The notes under the pieces were generated by a model, which did not search any database, was not told the origin of the DNA, and saw nothing but the letters and a program-made list of their open reading frames with translations. A DNA stretch of 64,000 nucleotides. Source: an uncultured Acidimicrobiales bacterium. GTDB lineage: Bacteria > Actinomycetota > Acidimicrobiia > Acidimicrobiales > SZUA-35. Shown here piece after piece: positions 1 through 7,840 of this stretch (position 1 is the stretch's first letter; each line of letters opens with the position of its first letter). The position numbers and the translations under genes are program-made. Location: positions 186,001 through 250,000 of the forward strand of contig CALAJV010000011.1 in NCBI GenBank assembly GCA_937922805.1, written 5' to 3'.

Positions 1-509
1 GACTTGAGGTATCGAGCCAGTCTTGTCGGCGTCCAGCTGGTCATGGTTATGAGGCCAGGGGCGACCAAGTGAAACTGGTGCCGTTCCCCGGTCACATCAT
101 GGACCGAGACTGCATTTTCGCTTTCAACATTTGATACATACAACAAGGCATCACCATCGTCGATCGCTAGCGCCGCGTTCTCTTCGAATTGCTGAACTAG
201 CTCAACCAAAATTGGTTGGATCTGGTCCCGGAGTAGGGGTGTTGTAGAGCCGGTAGTTTGTAGGGTGGCCAGCGCACCGCCAGGGATGATTTCACCGTCT
301 GTGTTTCGATCAACCATGCGAAGTCGTTCTAGGTTGAGGATCAACCGAGATGCGGTCGACCGAGGAAGGCCTGTTCGTCTTCCAATCTCGCGGACTCCCA
401 TAGGTTCGTTGGCGGCTACAACTGTTTGTAAGACGTAGAAGGCCCTGTCTACTGGACTGTCCACCTGTCCGGAAGGGCTGATGATTGACACTTGGTCTTC
501 GTCCGTCAT
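1..509 (-). CDS. IclR-family transcriptional regulator (3' end outside window)
   Basis: Reading the minus strand from an ATG at 509 gives an open frame of at least 169 residues that runs off the left edge. Residues about 20-80 form an IclR-type winged helix (motif GVREIGRRTGLPRSTASRL). The start of the effector-binding GAF-like domain follows (AALAIDDGDALLYVSNVES). It lies divergent from the carnitine-type operon beginning at 612, with about 100 bases between, so it probably controls that operon in response to carnitine, gamma-butyrobetaine or a breakdown product. The family call is firm. The target and ligand are inferred from position only. Confidence 0.85.
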   Translation of the reverse strand, partial: MTDEDQVSIISPSGQVDSPVDRAFYVLQTVVAANEPMGVREIGRRTGLPRSTASRLILNLERLRMVDRNTDGEIIPGGALATLQTTGSTTPLLRDQIQPILVELVQQFEENAALAIDDGDALLYVSNVESENAVSVHDVTGERHQFHLVAPGLITMTSWTPTRLARYLK

Positions 510-527
510 ACAATAATCCTAACTGGT

Positions 528-537
528 GGGACGTCCC
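528..537. promoter_or_regulatory. Candidate operator palindrome between iclR and the carnitine operon
   Basis: GGGACGTCCC is a perfect 10-base palindrome in the short divergent intergenic region, 19 bases upstream of the IclR start and about 75 bases upstream of the first operon gene. IclR proteins bind short palindromes in such regions, so this is a reasonable candidate operator. A 10-base palindrome can also arise by chance. Confidence 0.35.
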
Positions 538-611
538 GCTCAGTAGGACACTACCCGATATCCGGGCTACTAGCTAGTTCGATGTCATGCAGACGAGTGA
601 TTCGAGGAAAC

Positions 612-1847
612 ATGGCTGCTAGTACAGTCCCCCGGGAACAGCTCCTTACTCCGGACTTCTATCAATATTGCTGGACTCCGATCTCCCACGCCTCCCATCA
701 TGATCGATTCACCACAATCAGCTGGAGTGATGGCACGACGCTTCGGGCATTCGACTTGTGGCTTCGCGAGAACGCTGTAGGGGAAGGTGGGGTCGATGTC
801 GCAACCCGAGAAGGTTTACTCGACCCAGCCGATCTTTCCGATGAGATCACGGTAACCGACGTTGCAGTCACCGGCGACGGAGCACTGTCAGTGACCTTTG
901 CCCCTAGCGCCACCGTAGCTCTCTATCATCCGGGTTGGCTCCGGCATGTAGCCGATGGGGAGCACCGGCCCCAAAGCTGGTTACCGGAACCCACGAACTG
1001 GACCCCAGACTCGTTAGCCCAGCCGCCTACGCACGACGGTTCAGTAGTGCTCGAAAATGCGCAGGTGTTTAGTGGCTGGCTAAACGACCTCCTCCGCTAC
1101 GGATTGAGTCGGCTGCGCTCATGTCCAACCAGCGAGGTCTTCAACAAAGAATTAGCAGACCGGATTGGCGCTATCAGAGACACAAATTTCGGCACCCTAT
1201 GGGATGTCAAAGCAGATGTGGCCTTGGCCGGAACGGCTGATACAAACTCGACGGCCAATACCAACCTACGACTTGGCCCACACACCGATTTGCCGACCCG
1301 AGAAACGCCGCCCGGATTTCAGTTCCTTCATTGTCTGGAGAATCAGGCTGGTGGTGGCTTGTCCACGATGGCCGACGGAGCCTCTGTCGTCGATGCTTTG
1401 GCCTCAGAATTTCCCCATCACTACGAGGCATTGTCCACATTGAATTGGATTTTCTTTAACCGGGGCCCGGGCATCGACCATCGATGGTCTGGACCATTCA
1501 TCGATCACGGTGTTGCTGGGGCTCCGCTGACCATTCGGGCGTTCTACCCGGTTCGGGCCTTCCCCGACATGGCGGCCGAAGATCAGCCCCGAGCGTATGC
1601 GGCGATGCGATGCTTCAGCCAGATGGCGGCGAGCGAACGATTTCAGATCAGTTATCCGTTCGAACCAGGAGATTTGGTTGCCTTTGACAACCGACGTATC
1701 CTCCACGGCCGATCGGCATTCGAGAGCGGCGGCAAGCGCCACCTGCGAGGAATGTACATAGATCAAGACGAGGTCCGCTCGACGGCCCGAGTTCTCAACC
1801 GCCAGCTCAGCAGCACCAAACCACCAACAACCACAAACAGGAGCTAA
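612..1847 (+). CDS. Gamma-butyrobetaine dioxygenase-like Fe(II)/2-oxoglutarate oxygenase
   Basis: This 411-residue protein fits the TauD/BBOX fold. Residues 224-226 give the HTD iron-binding pair and H365 in RRILHGR is the distal ligand, followed by the 2-oxoglutarate-binding arginine region. The N-terminal third carries the domain typical of gamma-butyrobetaine hydroxylase rather than TauD. The predicted reaction is hydroxylation of gamma-butyrobetaine to L-carnitine using O2 and 2-oxoglutarate. I chose the ATG at 612 because GAGG sits just upstream; the frame stays open back to 492, which would overlap the regulator. The next two genes encode a DUF849 cleavage enzyme and a carnitine dehydrogenase-like protein, which supports this substrate. 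A related trimethyl-amino acid substrate is possible. Confidence 0.85.
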   Translation: MAASTVPREQLLTPDFYQYCWTPISHASHHDRFTTISWSDGTTLRAFDLWLRENAVGEGGVDVATREGLLDPADLSDEITVTDVAVTGDGALSVTFAPSATVALYHPGWLRHVADGEHRPQSWLPEPTNWTPDSLAQPPTHDGSVVLENAQVFSGWLNDLLRYGLSRLRSCPTSEVFNKELADRIGAIRDTNFGTLWDVKADVALAGTADTNSTANTNLRLGPHTDLPTRETPPGFQFLHCLENQAGGGLSTMADGASVVDALASEFPHHYEALSTLNWIFFNRGPGIDHRWSGPFIDHGVAGAPLTIRAFYPVRAFPDMAAEDQPRAYAAMRCFSQMAASERFQISYPFEPGDLVAFDNRRILHGRSAFESGGKRHLRGMYIDQDEVRSTARVLNRQLSSTKPPTTTNRS

Positions 1848-1850
1848 GCG

Positions 1851-2753
1851 ATGTCAGAAAAAGTTCACGACGGCGTGTTCATCACCTGTGCCGTAACCGG
1901 AGGTGGTTACACCACCCACAAGTCGGACAAAGTTCCTGTGACTCCCGAAGAGATAGCCAACAGTTGCATCGAGGCGGCTAAGGCTGGCGCTGCCATTGTT
2001 CACGTTCATGTCCGGGAAGATAACGGAATGCCTTCGCGCGACATTGACAAATTTGCCGAAGTGGTCGAGCGAGTGCGAGCCAACGACACCGATGTGGTAC
2101 TTAACCTGACCGCGGGAATGGGTGGCGATATCGTTCTCGGCGGTGTCGAGACGCCATTGCCGCCAGCTGTCGATGGTACCGACATGGTCGGAGCCACTGA
2201 ACGAGTGGAGCATGTTCGACTACTCAAACCCGAAATTTGCACGCTCGACTGCGGGACCATGAACTTCGGCGAAGGCGACTACATCATGACCAATTCGCCG
2301 AGCCAGCTAGAAGAGATGGCCAAGCAGATGACAAACATCGGGACGCGGATCGAGATTGAGGCTTTCGATACCGGCCATCTAGCCCACGCCAAAAGCTTGG
2401 TCGATCGAGGCATAATTCCAGATCCAGTTATGGTCCAGCTCTGCATGGGGATCCCTTGGGGCGCTCCTGACGACTTAAACACCTTCATGGCCATGCGGAA
2501 CAACATTCCGGACAACTGGACATTCTCCGCCTTCAGTATTAGTAGGAATCAGCTGAAGTATGTTTCGTTGGCTGCTATGGCCGGCGGAAATGTTCGAGTC
2601 GGCCTCGAGGACAACATCTATCTTGATCGAGGTCAGCTGGCATCTAACGGTGACCTAGTGGAACGGGCAGTCACAATTCTGAGCGCTCAGAACTACAACA
2701 TTTTGACTCCGGCACAAGTCCGAGACAACCTCCAATTAACCAAGCATGGGTAG
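1851..2753 (+). CDS. DUF849/BKACE-family beta-keto acid cleavage enzyme, predicted 3-dehydrocarnitine cleavage
   Basis: This 300-residue TIM-barrel protein of the BKACE (3-keto-5-aminohexanoate cleavage) family carries the zinc motif HVHVRE (H51, H53) after a long open barrel start. Members transfer an acyl group from a beta-keto acid to acetyl-CoA. Between a gamma-butyrobetaine hydroxylase and a carnitine dehydrogenase-like gene, the likely substrate is 3-dehydrocarnitine, giving glycine betaine and acetoacetyl-CoA. The ATG lies 3 bases after the preceding stop, so the genes are probably translationally coupled. Family firm, substrate inferred from the operon. Confidence 0.87.
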   Translation: MSEKVHDGVFITCAVTGGGYTTHKSDKVPVTPEEIANSCIEAAKAGAAIVHVHVREDNGMPSRDIDKFAEVVERVRANDTDVVLNLTAGMGGDIVLGGVETPLPPAVDGTDMVGATERVEHVRLLKPEICTLDCGTMNFGEGDYIMTNSPSQLEEMAKQMTNIGTRIEIEAFDTGHLAHAKSLVDRGIIPDPVMVQLCMGIPWGAPDDLNTFMAMRNNIPDNWTFSAFSISRNQLKYVSLAAMAGGNVRVGLEDNIYLDRGQLASNGDLVERAVTILSAQNYNILTPAQVRDNLQLTKHG

Positions 2754-2788
2754 AGCCAGAAAACTAGAAGCCGAGAACAGGAATCTAA

Positions 2789-3778
2789 ATGTCTGACTTC
2801 GAAGTGATCAAAATCGACAACGCGTCAGTAGTTGGCTGTGGGGTTATCGGTGCCGCTTGGGCCAGTCGCATGATCCTCAATGGCGTCGACGTTGCGGTTA
2901 GTGATCCGTCACCGAATGCCGAAGAGATCCTGAGTCATGTACTGGACAACGCCATTGCCGCCTACGACGATCTCGGTCTTGCTACTGATCGCCGGGGTTC
3001 TTATCGAATAGCGTCGTCAATCGCTGATGCGGTCGATGGCAGTTCATTTATCCAAGAAAGCGTGCCTGAGCGGCCCGACGTTAAAACTGCGGTGTTAGCC
3101 GAGATCGAAGCTGACGCTTCGGGTGATGCAATCATCGCATCCTCGACTTCTGGAATTAGGCCATCGACAATGCAAACCGGTATGCGAAATCCGGGGAGGC
3201 TTGTTGTCGGACATCCTTACAACCCGGTGTATCTACTTCCGGTAGTTGAAGTTGTGGGTGGGGATCAAACGACCATCGAGAACATTAACCGAGCCCGAGG
3301 GATCTACGCTGGAATCGGTATGAAGCCGGTTCACGTGCGAGTCGAGATCGACGCCTTCGTAGGGGATCGACTACTCGAAGCCGTGTGGCGCGAGGCGCTC
3401 TGGCTGGTTAACGACGGCGTTGCCACCACCCAAGAAATTGATGACATTATCACTCATGGGTTCGGGCTTCGCTGGGCCCAAATGGGATTATTCGAAACGT
3501 ACCGAGTGGCCGGTGGCGCTGGTGGGTTTCGACACTTTATTGAACAGTTCGGCCCGACATTGGAATGGCCATGGACCAAGTTGATGGACACGCCCGATTT
3601 CACTCCTGAGCTTGTTGACAAACTAGTAGATCAAAGTGATGCCCAGTCGGGGGCGCACAGTGTTAGCGATCTAGAACGGACCCGGGATCGAAACGTGGTT
3701 GGCTTCCTCAAGGTTCTCGAGGCCAACAACTGGGGGGCGGGCACTACCATCGCCGAGCACCGTCGGGTGCAGCCGTAG
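2789..3778 (+). CDS. L-carnitine 3-dehydrogenase-like 3-hydroxyacyl-CoA dehydrogenase family protein
   Basis: This 329-residue protein has an N-terminal Rossmann fold with GCGVIG (16-21) and an acidic residue D39 at the end of the second strand, which favours NAD over NADP. The C-terminal helical dimerisation domain of the 3-hydroxyacyl-CoA dehydrogenase family follows. The segment GFGLRWAQMG is characteristic of the L-carnitine dehydrogenase branch. Predicted reaction: L-carnitine plus NAD+ to 3-dehydrocarnitine. It is the third gene of the operon, 35 bases after the BKACE gene. The hot-dog thioesterase domain fused in some homologues is absent. Confidence 0.85.
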   Translation: MSDFEVIKIDNASVVGCGVIGAAWASRMILNGVDVAVSDPSPNAEEILSHVLDNAIAAYDDLGLATDRRGSYRIASSIADAVDGSSFIQESVPERPDVKTAVLAEIEADASGDAIIASSTSGIRPSTMQTGMRNPGRLVVGHPYNPVYLLPVVEVVGGDQTTIENINRARGIYAGIGMKPVHVRVEIDAFVGDRLLEAVWREALWLVNDGVATTQEIDDIITHGFGLRWAQMGLFETYRVAGGAGGFRHFIEQFGPTLEWPWTKLMDTPDFTPELVDKLVDQSDAQSGAHSVSDLERTRDRNVVGFLKVLEANNWGAGTTIAEHRRVQP

Positions 3779-3812
3779 CCGACGAGAACTCAGGTCCGGG
3801 TCGAGGTTTGGG

Positions 3813-4622
3813 CTAGTTACGCTTGGTCAGTACGTGACCGACCCAGGGGCCAAGCTTGAGGGAGTTGGCCACCTCCAACGGCTCGTAGGCACCAACGACC
3901 TTGCTGGCTTGCCCTGGCAGATATCCGCTAGTGATTACTCGACCCTCAGGCCCCAGCAATTTCACTACTGCTGAAGCAACCTCTTGGTGGGCAACCATCA
4001 AAACGTTGGCGACGACCAAATCAAATCGTCCTCGGAATTCGTCGATCAGCTCGTCTACCGGCGTGTGTCGACAATCAACGGCTACGTCGTTGCGGTCAGC
4101 GTTGTTTACGGCGATAGCCACCGCATCCGGATCGAGATCGATCGCCACTGTCGAACCAGCACCGATCATCATCGCCGCGATAGCGAGAACCCCAGAGCCT
4201 GTTCCTAAATCAAGAACAGTGTGGCCCTTCGATAGTTGTTCATCCATCGCATCCAAAATAAGGCGGGTCGTTTCGTGATCGCCGTGTCCGAACGACGCTC
4301 CAGCTTTGACCGAGAAAGAAACTTGGCCGGTGGCAGTTGGAACAACTACGTCGGAAACGTTGTCTTGGTCATGCCAATCTTGGTCGTCTACCGGTTGACA
4401 CACAACGTCTCGGACCGGTTGCGTTCGCAGAAACTCGGCGGCTGTTTCGGCCTCTTGTTCAGACCCAAATCCGGCAACTATGTGGCCGGAAGATAACTCG
4501 CCAATGCCGTTGGTGCCTTGATCCCAAAGTTTGGACAGCACGGCTTCAGCTGACAGCGGTTCCTCGCCGGTCAGGGGCTGTTGTATCTCTATATCTGGAA
4601 GAAATCGAACTATCCATCCCAC
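3813..4622 (-). CDS. prmA: Ribosomal protein L11 methyltransferase-like SAM methyltransferase
   Basis: A class I SAM-dependent methyltransferase of the PrmA family, 269 residues from a GTG at 4622. It has a small N-terminal substrate-recognition domain, then the SAM motif VLDLGTGSGVLAIAA and the catalytic-loop motif VVANVLMVAH, which corresponds to the N-[IV]-L-A region of PrmA. PrmA methylates lysines and the N-terminus of ribosomal protein L11. The frame extends upstream to 4772, but that would run through the divergent phosphatase gene and adds residues unlike the family, so the GTG is preferred. The N-terminal domain is weakly conserved, so another protein substrate is possible. Confidence 0.8.
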   Translation of the reverse strand: MGWIVRFLPDIEIQQPLTGEEPLSAEAVLSKLWDQGTNGIGELSSGHIVAGFGSEQEAETAAEFLRTQPVRDVVCQPVDDQDWHDQDNVSDVVVPTATGQVSFSVKAGASFGHGDHETTRLILDAMDEQLSKGHTVLDLGTGSGVLAIAAMMIGAGSTVAIDLDPDAVAIAVNNADRNDVAVDCRHTPVDELIDEFRGRFDLVVANVLMVAHQEVASAVVKLLGPEGRVITSGYLPGQASKVVGAYEPLEVANSLKLGPWVGHVLTKRN

Positions 4623-4626
4623 ACTT

Positions 4627-6348
4627 ATGGATCGTAGGGGCAACAATGGAGAAGTGTCTGGTACCGAAACAAATTCCACCCAAACTGAGCTGGCGCAAGG
4701 CATTCCGGCGAAACGCCTCCAAGGCGACCTTGGCGAAAGCCAATCGCCCCCGGTGCACGCCGCCATTGACATCGGTACTAACTCGATTCACATGGTGATC
4801 GCCCGCACCGTCGAATCTGGGGGGTTTGATGTTCTAACAGCTGAAAAGGAGATGGTGCGCCTCGGCGAGGGGAGTACCAATATGAAGGAGCTCTCACCGG
4901 CGGCCATTGAACGGGGTGTTGCTGCCCTTGGACGAATGGTAGGGGTGGCCGCCAGCTATGACGCCATAGTTTCAGCGGTTGCCACTAGCGCAGTCAGAGA
5001 GGCATCCAACGGAGCTGAGTTTATCAATCGGGTGCGGGCGGAGACCGGCCTTGAGATCGAAGTAATTTCGGGGTTCGAAGAAGCTCGACTTATCCATCTG
5101 GGAGTGCTGCAAGCCCTTCCGGTTTACAACAAGCAACTAATGCTCGTCGATATTGGGGGTGGCAGCACCGAGTTTCTTGTCGGCCTTGGAAACGAAGTCA
5201 AAGCAGCTCGAAGTATCAAACTTGGAGCTATTCGAATCTCCAACGAATTTTTTCCCGACGGCGACGCCACGGCAAAGTCGGTCAAGAAGTGTCGAAAGTA
5301 TCTCCGCAACGCTCTGGCTGCGGCCGTCCACGAGCTGGCCCAGTTCGATTTCGATATTGCTATCGGAACATCGGGCACCATTTCTTCGCTGGCCTCAATT
5401 ATCGATGCTCGAAGGGAATCGTCGGCGAGAGATCTAAATGGGGTCAAGTTCACTCGGCAAGAGCTCGACGACGTAATCGATCAGCTTGTGGCAAGCACGT
5501 CAAAGGACCGAACCGACCTGCCCGGTTTGGATGAACGTCGATCAGACATCATTACTGGTGGCGCCATTTTGTTGAGTGAAATCTTCTCTGCCTTTTCGAT
5601 TGAGACGATGACGATCTCAACGTTTGCTCTACGAGAAGGGGTTCTTCTTGATCGGGCAGAAACGTTGACTGGCGCTAGTAATCGGCTAGCCGATCTGCGT
5701 CGAGCGAATGCTAGGCGGCTAGCTCAGCAGCTCGACCCGGATGCTCAGCACGCAGAAACTGCTGCCCGCTTGGCCTTACAAATCTTCGACCAGACAAAGG
5801 ACCTACATAAACTGGGTCGCAAGGCTCGGGAATTATTGGAAATGGCAGCCATAGTTCACAATGTCGGATTGTTCATATCGCATGCGGCCCACCACAAACA
5901 CACCTACTACGTTGTTAGGCACTCGGAGCAACTTACCGGCTTCACCGAACGCGAGCGCGAGCTCCTCGCGTTAATCGCCCGATATCACCGTCGAGGGCAT
6001 CCAAGCTCCAAACACGCCGAGTTCGATCGCCTAAGCGAGAAAGACCAAGAAACGGTACGGAAGCTGGCCGGGATACTACGAGTTGCTATCGGGCTTGATC
6101 GTAGTCATCGAGCACTAGTGTCGGGGGTAGTCGTCAGCTTCGACAAACTGGCGGAGTCGCTGTCAATCGAGGCCCTTGTCAGGACAGGACAACTTGCCGA
6201 AGGTAAGTCTGACAACGGGCGACCTGACCAAGCACGACCCGATATCCAACTTGAGTTGTACTCAGCTCAGGAACGGTCTGATTTGCTTTCGCTAGCTCTT
6301 GGAATTGACGTGGAAGTAACCGGAGCTGATACGGACCACACCAAATAG
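4627..6348 (+). CDS. Ppx/GppA-family exopolyphosphatase / guanosine pentaphosphate phosphohydrolase
   Basis: About 573 residues from the ATG at 4627. The actin-like ASKHA fold is shown by AAIDIGTNSIHMV (phosphate 1), LVDIGGGSTEFLV (phosphate 2) and the GTSGTI segment. The second half, roughly residues 330-500, resembles the HD-type C-terminal domain of long Ppx/GppA proteins (HNVGLFISHAAHHKH). Such enzymes hydrolyse polyphosphate or pppGpp. The start is uncertain: about 40 extra residues precede the conserved core, and a GTG at 4753 would give a minimal N-terminus. The gene is divergent from prmA with almost no space between start codons, and ends 1 base before the next gene. Confidence 0.88.
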   Translation: MDRRGNNGEVSGTETNSTQTELAQGIPAKRLQGDLGESQSPPVHAAIDIGTNSIHMVIARTVESGGFDVLTAEKEMVRLGEGSTNMKELSPAAIERGVAALGRMVGVAASYDAIVSAVATSAVREASNGAEFINRVRAETGLEIEVISGFEEARLIHLGVLQALPVYNKQLMLVDIGGGSTEFLVGLGNEVKAARSIKLGAIRISNEFFPDGDATAKSVKKCRKYLRNALAAAVHELAQFDFDIAIGTSGTISSLASIIDARRESSARDLNGVKFTRQELDDVIDQLVASTSKDRTDLPGLDERRSDIITGGAILLSEIFSAFSIETMTISTFALREGVLLDRAETLTGASNRLADLRRANARRLAQQLDPDAQHAETAARLALQIFDQTKDLHKLGRKARELLEMAAIVHNVGLFISHAAHHKHTYYVVRHSEQLTGFTERERELLALIARYHRRGHPSSKHAEFDRLSEKDQETVRKLAGILRVAIGLDRSHRALVSGVVVSFDKLAESLSIEALVRTGQLAEGKSDNGRPDQARPDIQLELYSAQERSDLLSLALGIDVEVTGADTDHTK

Positions 6349-6349
6349 A

Positions 6350-7204
6350 ATGCCAGCGTCCGACCACGATCAGGCCGATTACTTTGAACAGTCCGAGTTT
6401 TCAATCAAGTTTGGATGGGGACCCAACGGTCTCCGACGTCTAGCCCCAAACGCTTCCGCTGTGGTGATAGTGGATGTTCTTTCGTTCTCGACTGCGGTTG
6501 ATATTGCTCTTGGCCGGGGGGCAACGGTTTTACCATACCGGTGGCACGATGGCGGCGAGCATGAGTACGGCGCTAGCCACAACGCCTTGGTGGCAGTTCG
6601 ATCCCCGACCGAAGGCAAATTCAGCCTCCGACCTTCATCACTCGTTACCATCGACGCCGGCAGCCGAATAGTTCTACCGTCTCCGAACGGTTCAACGCTG
6701 GCGTTTGGGGCCATTGAGGCCGGGGCTGACAACGTATATCTGGGCTCCATCCGAAACTCAGTAGCGCTGGCCGCCCACATCGCCGAAACTGTGTGGCCCT
6801 CTGGTTCAGAAAGTGCGCCGGTTCACGGCCCGGGCGATGAACCATCGATCGCCGTGATCGCATCCGGTGAGCGTTGGCGGGGAGCCACTGGCCCCCTTCG
6901 CCCGGCGGTAGAAGATCTCTACGGAGCAGGAGCTGTCATCGCTGGACTGGTTCAAGTTCTGGCCCAGAGAGGCCTGTCGCTTTCCATCTCGCCTGAAGCG
7001 CGGACAGCGATTGCCTCGTTCGACGACGCCAGCTCCAGTCCAGATGTTCTCCTAGCCCGACTTGAGACTTGCGGGTCGGGGCGGGAGCTGATTGATCGGG
7101 GCCACAAAGCTGATGTAGCGCTGGCGGCACAACATGGAATAAGTGGGGTAGTGGCCAAGCTGGTCGGGCCGGAAATTGTCGATCTTTCCAGGTTCGGAGT
7201 CTGA
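6350..7204 (+). CDS. ComB-family 2-phosphosulfolactate phosphatase-like protein
   Basis: 284 residues with ComB family features: VVIVDVLSFSTAVDIAL near the N-terminus, LPSPNGSTLAFGAIEAG in the middle, and IAVIASGERW plus a VEDLYGAGAVIAGL segment later. ComB dephosphorylates 2-phosphosulfolactate in coenzyme M synthesis, but homologues occur widely in bacteria that do not make coenzyme M, where their role is unclear. The start overlaps the end of the upstream phosphatase region (1 base after its stop), so the two are probably co-transcribed. No other sulfolactate gene is visible in the window. Confidence 0.8.
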   Translation: MPASDHDQADYFEQSEFSIKFGWGPNGLRRLAPNASAVVIVDVLSFSTAVDIALGRGATVLPYRWHDGGEHEYGASHNALVAVRSPTEGKFSLRPSSLVTIDAGSRIVLPSPNGSTLAFGAIEAGADNVYLGSIRNSVALAAHIAETVWPSGSESAPVHGPGDEPSIAVIASGERWRGATGPLRPAVEDLYGAGAVIAGLVQVLAQRGLSLSISPEARTAIASFDDASSSPDVLLARLETCGSGRELIDRGHKADVALAAQHGISGVVAKLVGPEIVDLSRFGV

Positions 7205-7273
7205 ATTCTGCCAGCTTCCGAAACCGGGGCCCGGCCGCCACCACCGCCGCTTCGACAGTAACGAGCTTGTTCG

Positions 7274-7840
7274 TCAGGTTGGAAGCGCCAGCTGGCCTGG
7301 AACGGTTCCCGCTTCTGTTTTACGTGACTGATCGCACCCTTCGTGAGCCAGCAGCCATTGCTTGACCTCAAGGCCGTAGTAGTAGCCGCCAAGTGAACCG
7401 TCACTTCTGAGTGCACGGTGGCATGGCACCATCGGTGCAATCAAATTCCGACCACACGCACTTCCTACTGCCCGTACCGCTTTCGGTTTTGAGGTAGCAG
7501 CCGCTAATTCGCTGTAGGTCCTCGTTTCGCCCGGCGGAATATGGCGGAGCCCAGTCCAGACTTCTTGCTGAAGATCCGTTCCAGACTGTAGTACCGGGAT
7601 GGTAGCTAAGGCTGAGATATCGCCGCCCAAGTAGGCTTCGATCGCATCATGAGTTTCACCAATACGCTTGATCATGATAGGGCCTGACTGGTCTTGCCGA
7701 TCGCTAATGGGCAGTCGGTCCCATAGCTCATCGCCCGAGCAAAATCCGGCAGCGATGACGGTGAACTGACCGTTCCGGTCATCGGTCAAAACGGTCATCG
7801 CTCCAACTGGGGTTTCGTAACTGCATTCGTTGATAGTCAC
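7274..7840 (-). CDS. ogt: Methylated-DNA--[protein]-cysteine S-methyltransferase
   Basis: A 188-residue O6-alkylguanine-DNA alkyltransferase. The suicide cysteine is C140 in PCHR, preceded by the helix-turn-helix segment TYSELAAATSKPKAVRAVGS and the asparagine hinge (GRN). It repairs O6-methylguanine by taking the methyl group onto itself. Its start overlaps the stop of the upstream Ada-AlkA gene by 4 bases (ATGA), so the two are translationally coupled and probably induced together by methylation damage. Confidence 0.95.
   Translation of the reverse strand: MTINECSYETPVGAMTVLTDDRNGQFTVIAAGFCSGDELWDRLPISDRQDQSGPIMIKRIGETHDAIEAYLGGDISALATIPVLQSGTDLQQEVWTGLRHIPPGETRTYSELAAATSKPKAVRAVGSACGRNLIAPMVPCHRALRSDGSLGGYYYGLEVKQWLLAHEGCDQSRKTEAGTVPGQLALPT

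Noticed and set aside
1404..1766. 120-residue minus-strand frame
   Set aside because: It is the antisense shadow of the dioxygenase gene.
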